Below are positions 9,359-17,366 of a DNA stretch of 64,000 nt, piece after piece (within the stretch, counting starts at the first letter, position 1; each line of letters begins with the position of its first letter). The notes beneath the pieces were generated by a model that ran no database searches, was not told the origin of the DNA, and was given only the letters and a program-made list of their open reading frames with translations. The translations under genes and the position numbers were made by a program. This DNA comes from Chryseobacterium tagetis (lineage in GTDB: Bacteria; Bacteroidota; Bacteroidia; Flavobacteriales; Weeksellaceae): assembly GCF_016735585.2 (NCBI RefSeq), contig NZ_JAERSE020000006.1:62001-126000 (forward strand). The letters run 5' to 3'.

Positions 9359-9366
9359 CAAAAATA
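9359..9366 (-). promoter_or_regulatory. -7 element of the seven-gene GT operon
   Basis: On the - strand this reads TATTTTTG, matching TAnnTTTG. Only 4 nt (CGAT) separate it from the ATG at 9354, which implies a transcription start at or very near the start codon. No clear upstream TTG box is seen. Confidence 0.4.
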
Positions 9367-9388
9367 AAGATTTTAAATTTTAAATTTA

Positions 9389-9396
9389 TACTTTTG
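9389..9396 (+). promoter_or_regulatory. -7 element for the divergent GT4 gene
   Basis: TACTTTTG matches TAnnTTTG and lies 20 nt before the ATG at 9417. The upstream region is A/T only, with no TTG box. Confidence 0.4.
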
Positions 9397-9416
9397 AGCC
9401 AAAGCCCGCTTTCTCA

Positions 9417-10496
9417 ATGAAAAAAAATGTTCTGATAGATGTTGAACGATTAAAATATCCAAAATCTGGAATTGCAAACGTTTGTATATCACTGATAAAA
9501 GGATTGGATCAAAAAATATCTTCGTTTAACTATACATTTTACGGGCCAAAAGCCAATATTCCTGCTACAAAATCCAAATATAACGTTATAAACTGGAAAT
9601 TCTGGCAGAAAAAGATCCCGATATCGACCTCTTCCTATGCTCTTATTCATACAACGCATCAGCTTTCAGAATATTTTCATACAATTAAAAAGAATCAAAA
9701 AAAAGTAGTGACTTTACACGATCTCAATTTTCTACATGATAACAGCTCGGAAAGGAAGATCAATAAAAGCAAACGTCTTGTGCAAAAGAATATTGGTAAC
9801 GCAGATACTATTGTGTGTATTTCGGAATTTGTAAAAGACGATTTTGTAAAGAATAAACATTTATTTCAGCTGAAAGAGAATGTAAAAATAGAGGTGGTTT
9901 ATAATGGCCTAATGTTTCCGGAAAAAGAACATTTTACTGCTCCGCAGAACTATTCTTTCATTAATGAAAAATTTATTCTGAATATCGGAGTTCTTTTTCC
10001 TAAAAAGAATCAGAATGTTTTATTGGATTTAATATCAAAAAATGACAGGCATCTGGTTCTCATAACGAGTTCTGCAAAATCAGAGTACAAAGAAAGGTTT
10101 CTCGAAAAAATTAAGACATTAGGACTTACTGATCGGGTGCATATTTTAGAAAACGTAGAGAACGAAGAAAAATATTTTCTGCTTCAACATTGTGAATCCT
10201 ATTGCCATCCTTCATTAGCCGAAGGTTTTGGAATCCCTCCTGTAGAAGCGATGTATTTTGGAAAACCAGTTTTTCTTAGTACATTTACAAGCCTTCCGGA
10301 AATTGGAGGAGATTTAGCTTTTTACTTTGAAGATTTTTCAGCCGAAAATATGAATGATGTTTACGAATCTGGAATTGCAGTATTTAATGAAGATAAGGAT
10401 CTTTTTCAGGCTAAATTAAAAGAAAGAGCTTTAGAGTTCAGTTACCTTAAAATGGCTGAATCCTATGAAAATATCTATAAAGAATTATTAGATTAA
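9417..10496 (+). CDS. GT4 glycosyltransferase
   Basis: 359 aa GT-B enzyme resembling mannosyltransferase-type GT4 proteins. Visible are LIDVERLKYPKSGIANVC (acceptor-side Gly loop), LIHTTHQ and VTLHDLNFL, then YNGLMFPE, LNIGVLFPKKN and the donor site CHPSLAEGFGIPPVEAMYFGKPVF with the E-x7-E spacing. It is the only + strand gene among the - strand GT genes. Its 3' end overlaps the convergent deacetylase gene by 4 bp, so no separate terminator fits between them. Substrate unknown. Confidence 0.87.
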   Translation: MKKNVLIDVERLKYPKSGIANVCISLIKGLDQKISSFNYTFYGPKANIPATKSKYNVINWKFWQKKIPISTSSYALIHTTHQLSEYFHTIKKNQKKVVTLHDLNFLHDNSSERKINKSKRLVQKNIGNADTIVCISEFVKDDFVKNKHLFQLKENVKIEVVYNGLMFPEKEHFTAPQNYSFINEKFILNIGVLFPKKNQNVLLDLISKNDRHLVLITSSAKSEYKERFLEKIKTLGLTDRVHILENVENEEKYFLLQHCESYCHPSLAEGFGIPPVEAMYFGKPVFLSTFTSLPEIGGDLAFYFEDFSAENMNDVYESGIAVFNEDKDLFQAKLKERALEFSYLKMAESYENIYKELLD

Positions 10497-11236
10497 AGTT
10501 TTAGTTTTCCCAACCTAAGCTTCCATTTGAACATATTGATACTGTCTCCGTATTTTATATCGATACGTTTAATTTCAAATTTGTTTTTCCACGGATAAGA
10601 ATCTATTTCATTTCCGATTCTTACTGCCGCAGTAATTCCGGATTGTTCAAGCATTTTAAAAAACGCTTTCTTTTTGTTCTTTTCTCTTGGGAATTTCCCA
10701 TAAGGATAAGCCAGAACATTGGAGAATTCAATGTCTTTTTCCTTTAGAATTTCTATGTTTTTCTTTAGGTCTTCTCTGGCTTCATCAACAGGCATTTCAG
10801 AATAATTTCGATGGGCATGACTGTGAAGTGCGATTTCGATAAGTTTAGAATTTAAGTTCCTGATTTCATCAAAACTCATGAAATTCTTTTCCGTAGAGTT
10901 TATTCTGCTTTGAATATATTCCGTAGGAATGAAAATGGTTGCTTTTAACTGATGTTTTTCCAAGAGAGGAATCAGATATTCTAGGTTGTTATAATAACCG
11001 TCATCAAAAGTTAAAATGATCTTATTCGGAGTATTATTTTCTTTATGAAGGTCTTTAAAAAAAAGAGTAGTGAAGTTATTTTTTATATAAATAAGCTGTT
11101 CTTCTAAATTTTCTGTGGTGACAATGAGATTGTCTTTAGGTGCCAGTTCCTTTGGCAATACCTGATGATACATCAGGATACGAACGGTTTTTCTCTTTGA
11201 TAAACCGAATAATCCTTTTACGGCGTTCGTTAGCAT
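10493..11236 (-). CDS. Polysaccharide deacetylase family protein (CE4/NodB fold)
   Basis: 247 aa. NodB-homology motifs are visible: KIILTFDDGYYNN (motif 1 with catalytic-base and metal Asp, around residues 73-85), then EIALHSHAHRNY (motif 2, the two metal His) and VLAYPYGKFPR (motif 3). Members remove N- or O-acetyl groups from sugars. There is no obvious signal peptide, although the first 30 residues are basic and could lie at the membrane. It overlaps the upstream GT2 gene by 7 bp, so the two probably act in the same pathway on a lipid-linked or core sugar. Confidence 0.82.
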   Translation of the reverse strand: MLTNAVKGLFGLSKRKTVRILMYHQVLPKELAPKDNLIVTTENLEEQLIYIKNNFTTLFFKDLHKENNTPNKIILTFDDGYYNNLEYLIPLLEKHQLKATIFIPTEYIQSRINSTEKNFMSFDEIRNLNSKLIEIALHSHAHRNYSEMPVDEAREDLKKNIEILKEKDIEFSNVLAYPYGKFPREKNKKKAFFKMLEQSGITAAVRIGNEIDSYPWKNKFEIKRIDIKYGDSINMFKWKLRLGKLKL

Positions 11237-11994
11237 GCTTTACCGAATTTAGAAATTTCGTGAAGCTTTTTGTATTTTAAAAAAGTATAAAAAGCGGCTG
11301 TTGCTGCTGCATAATATCCAACCAGGCCATCTAAAAAACCTAAACGGATAAAATAGGACTTGATAAACTGATACATAGGTTTGAAAATGATCTTTACGAC
11401 ATTGGATCTTTTCCCGTTATTATACATTTTTTCCGCCATCATCGAAGTATATTTATTAGATTTTTCGATGTGGTGATAAATATCCTTGTAGGTATAATGG
11501 TTTATTTTGCCGTCTACTTTTCCTTTTTTTTCAGAAGTTATAAATTCTTCATGAACAATATCTTCAGAGTATTTCCCGAAGTTTTTTCTGAAAAGCCTTT
11601 CCCGTTTTAGATTTCCCCAACCTCCATATTTTAAAGACTGTCCTAAAAAAATATTATTAAAAGCTATTTCATAGACATTAAATGAGGGAGTTTCTGCTTC
11701 AATAATTTTCTTTATCGATTGCAGTGCCTGTTGATCTGGGATTTCATCGGCATCTAAAAAAAGAATCCAGTCTCCATTACAAAGACTTAGAGCGTAGTTT
11801 TTTTGTTTTCCGAATCCTTCGAATTTTTTTTGTACAAAATTTATTTTTGAAAACTTTTTGCAGATTTCTACCGTATGGTCTGTCGAAAAACTATCAACGA
11901 CAACAATCTCGTCGGCAAGATCGTGAATTGAGCTGAGGTTTTTTTCGATAATCCGATCCTCATTGAAGGTGATAAATGCCACGGATAGCTTCAT
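11230..11994 (-). CDS. GT2 glycosyltransferase, KdtX/WaaE-like
   Basis: 254 aa family 2 enzyme of the KdtX/WaaE group (LPS-core beta-glucosyltransferase-like). Motifs are LSVAFITFNEDRIIEKNL, DEIVVVDSFSTD, GDWILFLDADEIP (DxD metal site) and ERLFRKNFGKYSEDIVHEEF. The C-terminus ends with a hydrophobic stretch (about 215-238) that may anchor it to the membrane. It is paralogous to the gene at 12062-12820, sharing the motif order and the FLDADE signature. It overlaps the deacetylase start by 7 bp. Confidence 0.85.
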   Translation of the reverse strand: MKLSVAFITFNEDRIIEKNLSSIHDLADEIVVVDSFSTDHTVEICKKFSKINFVQKKFEGFGKQKNYALSLCNGDWILFLDADEIPDQQALQSIKKIIEAETPSFNVYEIAFNNIFLGQSLKYGGWGNLKRERLFRKNFGKYSEDIVHEEFITSEKKGKVDGKINHYTYKDIYHHIEKSNKYTSMMAEKMYNNGKRSNVVKIIFKPMYQFIKSYFIRLGFLDGLVGYYAAATAAFYTFLKYKKLHEISKFGKAC

Positions 11995-12061
11995 GTTGTA
12001 CTTATGTTTAATACAAAAATACAGTTTATTTTCAGATCCGGAAATTTTTAATTAAGAACGT

Positions 12062-12820
12062 TTATGCGTACTCTTCTTTGAGGTATTCATAGGTTTTGAA
12101 AGAACTTAAAGCACTCAGATAAGAAAGTATAATTCCCTTTTTGCCATCCAAAATTCCAAGCTTTAAAATATACATTTTAAAAAAATTGAAAATGCTTTTT
12201 GAAATTTGTTTTATCAGCAGATAAGGTACATTTTTTTCGCGCAAATCTTTTGCTTTTAATTGTGCGTAATGAATTACTTTGTGGTAATAAGCCTGATAAG
12301 AATCAAAGGAAAAATGTAAAAGATAGTTTTTCAGAGTCCCCGGATTGTTCAGATTTTGAAGCCCTTCATGTACTCTTTTATTTTCATCGTAGTTACCGAC
12401 AGATTTTTTGAAAAGACGAATGTTTTTATCATTTTGTGTTCCCGAATAATGCACCGGCTCTCCCATGAAGAAGAATTTTCTTTTAAAGTAATAAGCTTCC
12501 TTTGCTTTTGGGTTTTGTATTTCCTGCAAAATTTCAGCTTTAAGGGCGGGAGTTACTCTTTCGTCTGCATCCAAAAACAAGATCCATTCGAAATTGGCAT
12601 AGGAAAGGCATAAATTTCTTTGTTTGGTAAAGTCTTCAAATTTATTTTGATATACTTTTACTTCAGGAAATTTAGTCTTAATAATATCGATTGTTTTATC
12701 TGTACTGTAAGAGTCTAAAACAATAATTTCATCTGCAAAATCTACGGATCTTAATGCCTCTTCTATATTTTTTTCCTCATTATAGGTAATAAGAAGTGCA
12801 CTTATTTTCGGGTTCTCCAT
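12062..12820 (-). CDS. GT2 glycosyltransferase, KdtX/WaaE-like (paralogue)
   Basis: 252 aa from the ATG at 12820; a TTG at 12829 would add three residues and is unlikely. Motifs are ISALLITYNEEKNIEEAL, DEIIVLDSYSTDKT, FEWILFLDADERV and IRLFKKSVGNYDENKRVHEGL, which place it in the KdtX/WaaE branch of GT2, consistent with core-oligosaccharide assembly. It lies 67 bp upstream of the related GT2 gene on the same strand, as expected for a tandem duplication followed by specialisation. The donor sugar is not predictable. Confidence 0.85.
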   Translation of the reverse strand: MENPKISALLITYNEEKNIEEALRSVDFADEIIVLDSYSTDKTIDIIKTKFPEVKVYQNKFEDFTKQRNLCLSYANFEWILFLDADERVTPALKAEILQEIQNPKAKEAYYFKRKFFFMGEPVHYSGTQNDKNIRLFKKSVGNYDENKRVHEGLQNLNNPGTLKNYLLHFSFDSYQAYYHKVIHYAQLKAKDLREKNVPYLLIKQISKSIFNFFKMYILKLGILDGKKGIILSYLSALSSFKTYEYLKEEYA

Positions 12821-12898
12821 TTTCAACAACTAATTATTAGTATGTATTAGATAATAAATGTTGTCAGAAGTTAAACAATCGTTTGTGTGATTTTGCAA

Positions 12899-12931
12899 TA
12901 AAAAAATAACACTCTGAAAATGAGTGTTATT
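12899..12931 (-). terminator. Intrinsic terminator of rocD
   Basis: A 10-bp stem (AATAACACTC with GAGTGTTATT, 12905-12914/12922-12931) has a 7-nt loop. On the - strand it is followed by a U-tract encoded by 12901-12906. It lies just past the rocD stop. Confidence 0.85.
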
Positions 12932-12959
12932 AATTTAAAAAAATCCTAATTTTAGTATA

Positions 12960-14207
12960 TTATTTTTGATATTCCAGCATCGTTTTTTCGATAATCTTTA
13001 CACAATCTAATAATTGTTCTTCAGTAATCACCAAAGGTGGTGCTAATCTGATGATGTTTCCATGGGTTGGTTTAGCCAATAGACCGTTTTCTTTTAACTG
13101 TACGCATAGATTCCATGCAGTAGAGCTGTCGGGCGTATCATTAATTAAAATAGCATTTAATAAACCTTTTCCTCTTACTTTGGTAATCAGATCTGTTTTC
13201 TCAATTAATTTTTCAATTTCGGATCTGAATAGCTGTCCTAATTTTTCAGCTCTTTCAGATAGATTTTCTTCTTCAACAACATTTAGAGCGGCTACAGCAA
13301 CTGCACATGCAATCGGGTTTCCTCCGAAAGTTGAACCATGCTGTCCTGGTTTTATAACATTCATGATTTCGTTGTTTGCCAAAACGGCTGAAACCGGATA
13401 CATTCCACCAGAAAGCGCTTTCCCAAGAATTAAAATATCGGGTTGTACATTTTCGTGGTGACAAGCAATTAATTTTCCTGTTCTTGCAATTCCTGTCTGA
13501 ACTTCATCAGCAATGAAAAGAACATTGTGTTTTTTACACAATTCTGAAGCACTTTTCAAGAATCCCTCATTCGGAACATATACTCCGGCTTCTCCCTGAA
13601 TAGGTTCTACCAAGAATGCTGCAATATTTTCAGCTTCTTTACTTAAAACTTCTTCTAAAGCGGCAATATCATTGTACGGGATTTTAATAAATCCAGGAGT
13701 AAAAGGTCCGTAATTTTGGTTTGCATCAGGATCGTTTGAAAAAGAAACGATTGTTGTTGTTCTTCCGTGGAAGTTGTTTTCACAAACAACTATTTTTGCT
13801 GCGTTTTCTGAAATTCCTTTTACTTCATAGCTCCATTTTCTTGCCAGCTTTACGGCAGTTTCCACAGCTTCTGCTCCGGAATTCATCGGTAATACTTTAT
13901 CAAATCCGAAAAGAGTAGTGATCTTTTTTTCGTATTCGCCCAGTTTTGAATTGTAAAAAGCTCTTGATGTTAAAGCCAGTTTTTTAGCTTGTTCTACTAA
14001 AGCTTCAACAATTTTAGGATGCGAGTGTCCTTGGTTTACAGCAGAGTATGCTGAAAGAAAATCATAATATCTCTTACCTTCTACATCCCAAACGAAAACA
14101 CCTTCTCCTTTATCTAAAACTACTGGAAGAGGGTGGTAGTTATGAGCTCCGTACTGGTCTTCAAGATCAATGAAATACTGTGAGTTTTTTACTGCTGCTG
14201 TTGACAT
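12960..14207 (-). CDS. rocD: Ornithine--oxo-acid aminotransferase
   Basis: 415 aa class-III PLP aminotransferase converting ornithine and 2-oxoglutarate to glutamate-5-semialdehyde and glutamate. Visible are DVEGKRYYDFLSAYSAVNQGHSHP near residue 41 (characteristic of ornithine aminotransferase), the MNSGAEAVETAVKLAR cofactor-phosphate region, EPIQGEAGV, FIADEVQTGIART and LGKALSGGMYPVSA with the Schiff-base lysine at 263. Length is normal for the family. It is a single-gene unit with its own promoter and terminator, so arginine/ornithine breakdown is its likely role. Cytoplasmic. Confidence 0.95.
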   Translation of the reverse strand: MSTAAVKNSQYFIDLEDQYGAHNYHPLPVVLDKGEGVFVWDVEGKRYYDFLSAYSAVNQGHSHPKIVEALVEQAKKLALTSRAFYNSKLGEYEKKITTLFGFDKVLPMNSGAEAVETAVKLARKWSYEVKGISENAAKIVVCENNFHGRTTTIVSFSNDPDANQNYGPFTPGFIKIPYNDIAALEEVLSKEAENIAAFLVEPIQGEAGVYVPNEGFLKSASELCKKHNVLFIADEVQTGIARTGKLIACHHENVQPDILILGKALSGGMYPVSAVLANNEIMNVIKPGQHGSTFGGNPIACAVAVAALNVVEEENLSERAEKLGQLFRSEIEKLIEKTDLITKVRGKGLLNAILINDTPDSSTAWNLCVQLKENGLLAKPTHGNIIRLAPPLVITEEQLLDCVKIIEKTMLEYQK

Positions 14208-14223
14208 ATATTTTGGTTTTCGA

Positions 14224-14231
14224 CAAAGTTA
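14224..14231 (-). promoter_or_regulatory. -7 element for rocD
   Basis: The - strand reads TAACTTTG, matching TAnnTTTG, 16 nt before the rocD ATG. No convincing TTG box is seen at the expected distance. Confidence 0.4.
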
Positions 14232-14383
14232 AAGATTATTCATGAGATCGGTAAACAGAAAACCCATGCTGAAAAATACCCTGATGTAAGGTTAATTTTA
14301 AAGCTAATGAAAAGAGAGCAGAGAATATTGTCCACGTTCATTATACGTAGTAGGTATTATATCTTTATAAATAAATTTTATGA

Positions 14384-14414
14384 AAACAAAAAAACCGCCT
14401 CAATTGAGACGGTT
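14384..14414 (-). terminator. Terminator of the accB-accC transcript
   Basis: The stem AAACCGTCTC/GAGGCGGTTT on the - strand (one G-U pair, AATT loop) is followed by a T-rich tract from 14394 downwards. It lies just beyond the accC stop. The mismatch on the + strand becomes a wobble pair on the - strand, which supports this orientation. Confidence 0.85.
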
Positions 14415-14434
14415 TGTGATTTATTTAAAAAATC

Positions 14435-15790
14435 TTAATGATTATCATATTTTTTATCCATTACGAAATCCTCCATGAATTTTGTAGTATAGTTTCCGGC
14501 AAGATAATCTTCATTATCCATTAGTTGTCTATGGAAAGGAATCGTAGTTTTTACGCCTTCAATATAGAACTCTTCCAATGCTCTTCTCATTTTAGCAATA
14601 GCTTCTTCACGAGTTTGAGCTGTAGTGATCAGTTTTGCAATCATAGAGTCATAGTTAGAAGGGATTGTATATCCTGAATAAACGTGAGTATCAACTCTTA
14701 CACCGTGTCCTCCAGGAATATTTAACCCTGTGATTTTACCCGGAGAAGGTCTGAAGTCTGCATAAGGATCTTCAGCGTTAATTCTACATTCGATTGAATG
14801 TAATTTCGGATAGTAATTGATTCCTGAAATAGGAGTTCCGGCAGCCAAAAGAATTTGTTCTCTGATCAGATCATAATCAATAACCTGTTCCGTAATAGGG
14901 TGCTCTACCTGAATTCTGGTGTTCATTTCCATGAAATAGAAATTTCTATGCTTGTCAACCAGGAATTCAATAGTTCCTACTCCTTCATATCCGATGAATT
15001 CTGCAGCTTTTACAGCAGCTTCACCCATTCTTTCACGAAGTTCGTCAGTCATGAAAGGAGAAGGTGTTTCTTCTGTCAATTTCTGATTTCTTCTCTGAAC
15101 CGAACAGTCTCTTTCAGAAAGGTGGCAAGCTTTACCGAATTGGTCGCCTGCAACCTGAATTTCGATATGTCTAGGCTCTTCAATCAGTTTTTCCATATAC
15201 ATACCTCCGTTTCCGAATGCAGCCACAGCTTCCTGAATTGCAGATTCCCAGTGGTCTTTAAGGTCTTCAGCTTTCCAAACAGCTCTCATCCCTTTTCCAC
15301 CACCACCGGCAGTTGCTTTAATCATTACAGGATAACCAGTTTCTTCAGCTGTTTTTACAGCATGCTCGTAAGATTCGATCAAACCGTCAGAACCAGGTAC
15401 ACATGGTACACCTGCAGCTTTCATCGTAGCTTTAGCATTTGCTTTATCTCCCATTTTTTCAATTTGCTCAGGAGAAGCACCGATGAACTTGATGCCGTTT
15501 TTCTGGCAAATTCTTGAGAAGTTAGCGTTTTCAGATAAGAATCCGTAACCTGGGTGAATGGCATCTGCATTTGTAATTTCAGCAGCAGCAATAATGTTAG
15601 GGATTTTTAAGTATGAGTCTTTGCTCATTGCAGGACCAATACAAACAGCCTCGTCAGCAAATCTTACGTGAAGACTGTCTTTATCGGCAGTTGAATAAAC
15701 TGCAACGGTTTTGATCCCCATTTCTTTACAAGTACGTAAAATACGCATTGCAATTTCGCCACGATTGGCAATTAATATTTTTTTGAACAT
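14435..15790 (-). CDS. accC: Acetyl-CoA carboxylase biotin carboxylase subunit
   Basis: 451 aa ATP-grasp enzyme that carboxylates the biotin on AccB in the first step of fatty-acid synthesis. The N-terminal ILIANRGEIAMRILRTCKEMG is diagnostic. KATAGGGGKGMR is the ATP-binding glycine loop, and HLSERDCSVQRRNQKLTEETPSP and MEMNTRIQVEHP carry the bicarbonate/biotin catalytic residues. Length is typical. It lies downstream of accB with a 94-bp A/T-rich spacer containing no terminator, so the two genes should be co-transcribed. Confidence 0.97.
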   Translation of the reverse strand: MFKKILIANRGEIAMRILRTCKEMGIKTVAVYSTADKDSLHVRFADEAVCIGPAMSKDSYLKIPNIIAAAEITNADAIHPGYGFLSENANFSRICQKNGIKFIGASPEQIEKMGDKANAKATMKAAGVPCVPGSDGLIESYEHAVKTAEETGYPVMIKATAGGGGKGMRAVWKAEDLKDHWESAIQEAVAAFGNGGMYMEKLIEEPRHIEIQVAGDQFGKACHLSERDCSVQRRNQKLTEETPSPFMTDELRERMGEAAVKAAEFIGYEGVGTIEFLVDKHRNFYFMEMNTRIQVEHPITEQVIDYDLIREQILLAAGTPISGINYYPKLHSIECRINAEDPYADFRPSPGKITGLNIPGGHGVRVDTHVYSGYTIPSNYDSMIAKLITTAQTREEAIAKMRRALEEFYIEGVKTTIPFHRQLMDNEDYLAGNYTTKFMEDFVMDKKYDNH

Positions 15791-15884
15791 CTCTCCGAAA
15801 TTTTAAATTATAAATTTTGAATTTTAAATTATTTTAAATGAAAAACTATTCATCTAAAATTTATAATCTTTCATCTAAAATTCC

Positions 15885-16367
15885 TTAAGACGGATCTACT
15901 AAGAATAAAGGTTGGTCGTATTCTACAGGAGTAGCGTCATCAACTAAAATCTTAACGATTTTTCCGCTTACTTCAGATTCGATTTGGTTGAATAATTTCA
16001 TCGCTTCGATTACGCAAACTACTTTCCCGTTTGATACTTCGTCACCAACATTTACAAAAACTTCTTTATCCGGAGATGGTTTTCTGTAGAAAGTTCCGAT
16101 CATTGGAGACTTGATTGTTACATATTTGCTGTCGTCTGATGCAGCTTCAGCTTTTTCAGCAGGTGCAGCAGCAGGAGTTGCAACTTGTGCAGGAGCAGCT
16201 ACTTGTTGAGGAGCAGTGTGATAAACTGCAGGTTGTGCATAAGCAACTTCGCTTCCAGCTAATGGAGTTTTAATAGTGATTTCGAAATCTTTAGTTTTGT
16301 ACTTCACTTCAGAAACCTCTGCCTTAGATACAAACTTGATAAGATTTTGTATGTCTTTAATGTCCAT
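15885..16367 (-). CDS. accB: Acetyl-CoA carboxylase biotin carboxyl carrier protein
   Basis: 160 aa. An N-terminal helix (MDIKDIQNLIKFVSK) is followed by an Ala/Pro/Gln-rich flexible linker (about 40-78) and a C-terminal biotinyl domain with IEAMKLFNQIESE, the biotin attachment lysine being Lys124. The ATG at 16367 is chosen because the longer open frame (to 16433) runs through the promoter and the upstream terminator. Partners are AccC downstream and the carboxyltransferase subunits encoded elsewhere. Confidence 0.96.
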   Translation of the reverse strand: MDIKDIQNLIKFVSKAEVSEVKYKTKDFEITIKTPLAGSEVAYAQPAVYHTAPQQVAAPAQVATPAAAPAEKAEAASDDSKYVTIKSPMIGTFYRKPSPDKEVFVNVGDEVSNGKVVCVIEAMKLFNQIESEVSGKIVKILVDDATPVEYDQPLFLVDPS

Positions 16368-16390
16368 AAATTTGATATTTGATTTTGAGC

Positions 16391-16422
16391 CAAAGATACC
16401 AAAAAAACATAAAAAACAACAA
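16391..16422 (-). promoter_or_regulatory. Promoter of accB-accC
   Basis: On the - strand a TTG box (16419-16417, or alternatively 16422-16420) is followed after 18 (or 21) nt by TATCTTTG at 16398-16391, the flavobacterial -33/-7 pair. It starts in the U-tract of the rpmF terminator, so the upstream box and the terminator share sequence. Confidence 0.7.
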
Positions 16423-16460
16423 AAAACCGCCAAATTTTATCAAAATTGGGCGGTTTTTGT
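16415..16460 (-). terminator. Terminator of DUF177-rpmF
   Basis: AAACCGCC plus AAATTTT on the left pairs with AAAATT plus GGGCGGTTT on the right (16424-16456), with a very short loop and A-rich/T-rich flanks on both sides. It lies between the rpmF stop and accB, so it separates the two transcripts. Confidence 0.88.
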
Positions 16461-16494
16461 ATTAAAACGAGTGTTTTTCAGTGAAAAGCGACTC

Positions 16495-16698
16495 TTAGTT
16501 TTCTTCAGTAGTTGCTACTTCTTTTTCCAATACTACTTTTCCTCTGTAATATAATTTTCCTTCATGCCAGTGAGCTCTGTGGTATAGGTGAAGCTCTCCT
16601 GTTGCTGCATCTTTTGCTAATTGAGGAACTACAGCTTTATAGTGAGTTCTTCTCTTATCTCTTCTTGTAGACGATTGTCTTCTCTTTGGATGTGCCAT
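16495..16698 (-). CDS. rpmF: Large-subunit ribosomal protein L32
   Basis: 67 aa, basic. The N-terminus MAHPKRRQSSTRRDKRRTH is the L32 signature, followed by LHLYHRAHWHEGKLYYRGK. It lacks the CxxC-type zinc-ribbon cysteines found in some L32 proteins, as expected for this form. It lies downstream of the DUF177 gene by 59 bp, a pairing conserved widely in bacteria. Confidence 0.97.
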   Translation of the reverse strand: MAHPKRRQSSTRRDKRRTHYKAVVPQLAKDAATGELHLYHRAHWHEGKLYYRGKVVLEKEVATTEEN

Positions 16699-16757
16699 TT
16701 TGTAATAACTTTTTTAATTGATGAGCGATGAGATTCATCATCTCATCATTAAACTAT

Positions 16758-17282
16758 TTAATTTTTATTCTTTAAATTTTTTAAAGCGTCCCATCTGGGA
16801 TCACTTTCATGTTCTTCTTCTTCCTCAATTTCTTTTGGACTGAACTGATCAAGAATTGCTAAATCTTCTTCGCTTACGTTGGGTGATAGCTTTTTCATTG
16901 GAATTGAAAGCGCTACATTTTCGTAAATCAATTGTGCAATATTGAATGCATGGTCGCTGGTTGGGATGGTGATAACATCTTCTTCGCTGTCATCATATTC
17001 TTCTCCGAACTTCACCAGAACCTTGATTTGATTTTCGATGGGGTGGTCAAAATTTTCGTTTGTAATATCGCAAACCAATTCTACCGTCCCACTTACTTTG
17101 ATCTCAAATTCTAAAAAAGTAGAGTGTTTGTCTAATAAAACATCTACTGTTATTTTAGGATTTGTAAAATCCTGTTCAGTGTCAAATAATTGAAAGAACT
17201 CTTTATCTATCTCAAACTTGAACTCGTGCTTGCCGGTTTTGAGGCCGGAAAAGCTTACATCATAGTTTCTTAACTTGTCCAT
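16758..17282 (-). CDS. DUF177 (YceD-like) protein
   Basis: 174 aa acidic protein of the DUF177/YceD family, which is implicated in 23S rRNA or ribosome accumulation in some bacteria and plants and is usually encoded next to rpmF, as here. The start is the ATG at 17282 (MDKLRNYDVSFSGLKTGKHEF). The longer frame starts with TTG at 17297, inside the -7 element. The C-terminus ends WDALKNLKNKN, with a Glu-rich stretch before it. The paired-cysteine motif of some homologues is reduced to a single Cys. Confidence 0.85.
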   Translation of the reverse strand: MDKLRNYDVSFSGLKTGKHEFKFEIDKEFFQLFDTEQDFTNPKITVDVLLDKHSTFLEFEIKVSGTVELVCDITNENFDHPIENQIKVLVKFGEEYDDSEEDVITIPTSDHAFNIAQLIYENVALSIPMKKLSPNVSEEDLAILDQFSPKEIEEEEEHESDPRWDALKNLKNKN

Positions 17283-17294
17283 AAAATGAGTGTG

Positions 17295-17324
17295 CAAAAA
17301 TATGCATTTTTTTTATAATAACAA
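17295..17324 (-). promoter_or_regulatory. Promoter of DUF177-rpmF
   Basis: The - strand has TTTG at 17324-17321, then 18 nt, then TATTTTTG at 17302-17295. The ATG follows 12 nt later, so the leader would be only about 6 nt. Confidence 0.65.
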
Positions 17325-17366
17325 ATAATTTTTATAACAAATTAATTTAAAATTTGTTTCAATGTT

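Noticed and set aside
14855..15517. A 220-codon open frame on + inside accC
   Set aside because: It lies antisense to the well-conserved accC gene, its translation is Ser/Phe/Cys-rich with no motif, and codon structure explains it as a shadow.
16368..16433. Extended N-terminus of accB
   Set aside because: The extension passes through the promoter and the terminator of rpmF. BCCP begins with the helix MDIKDIQ.
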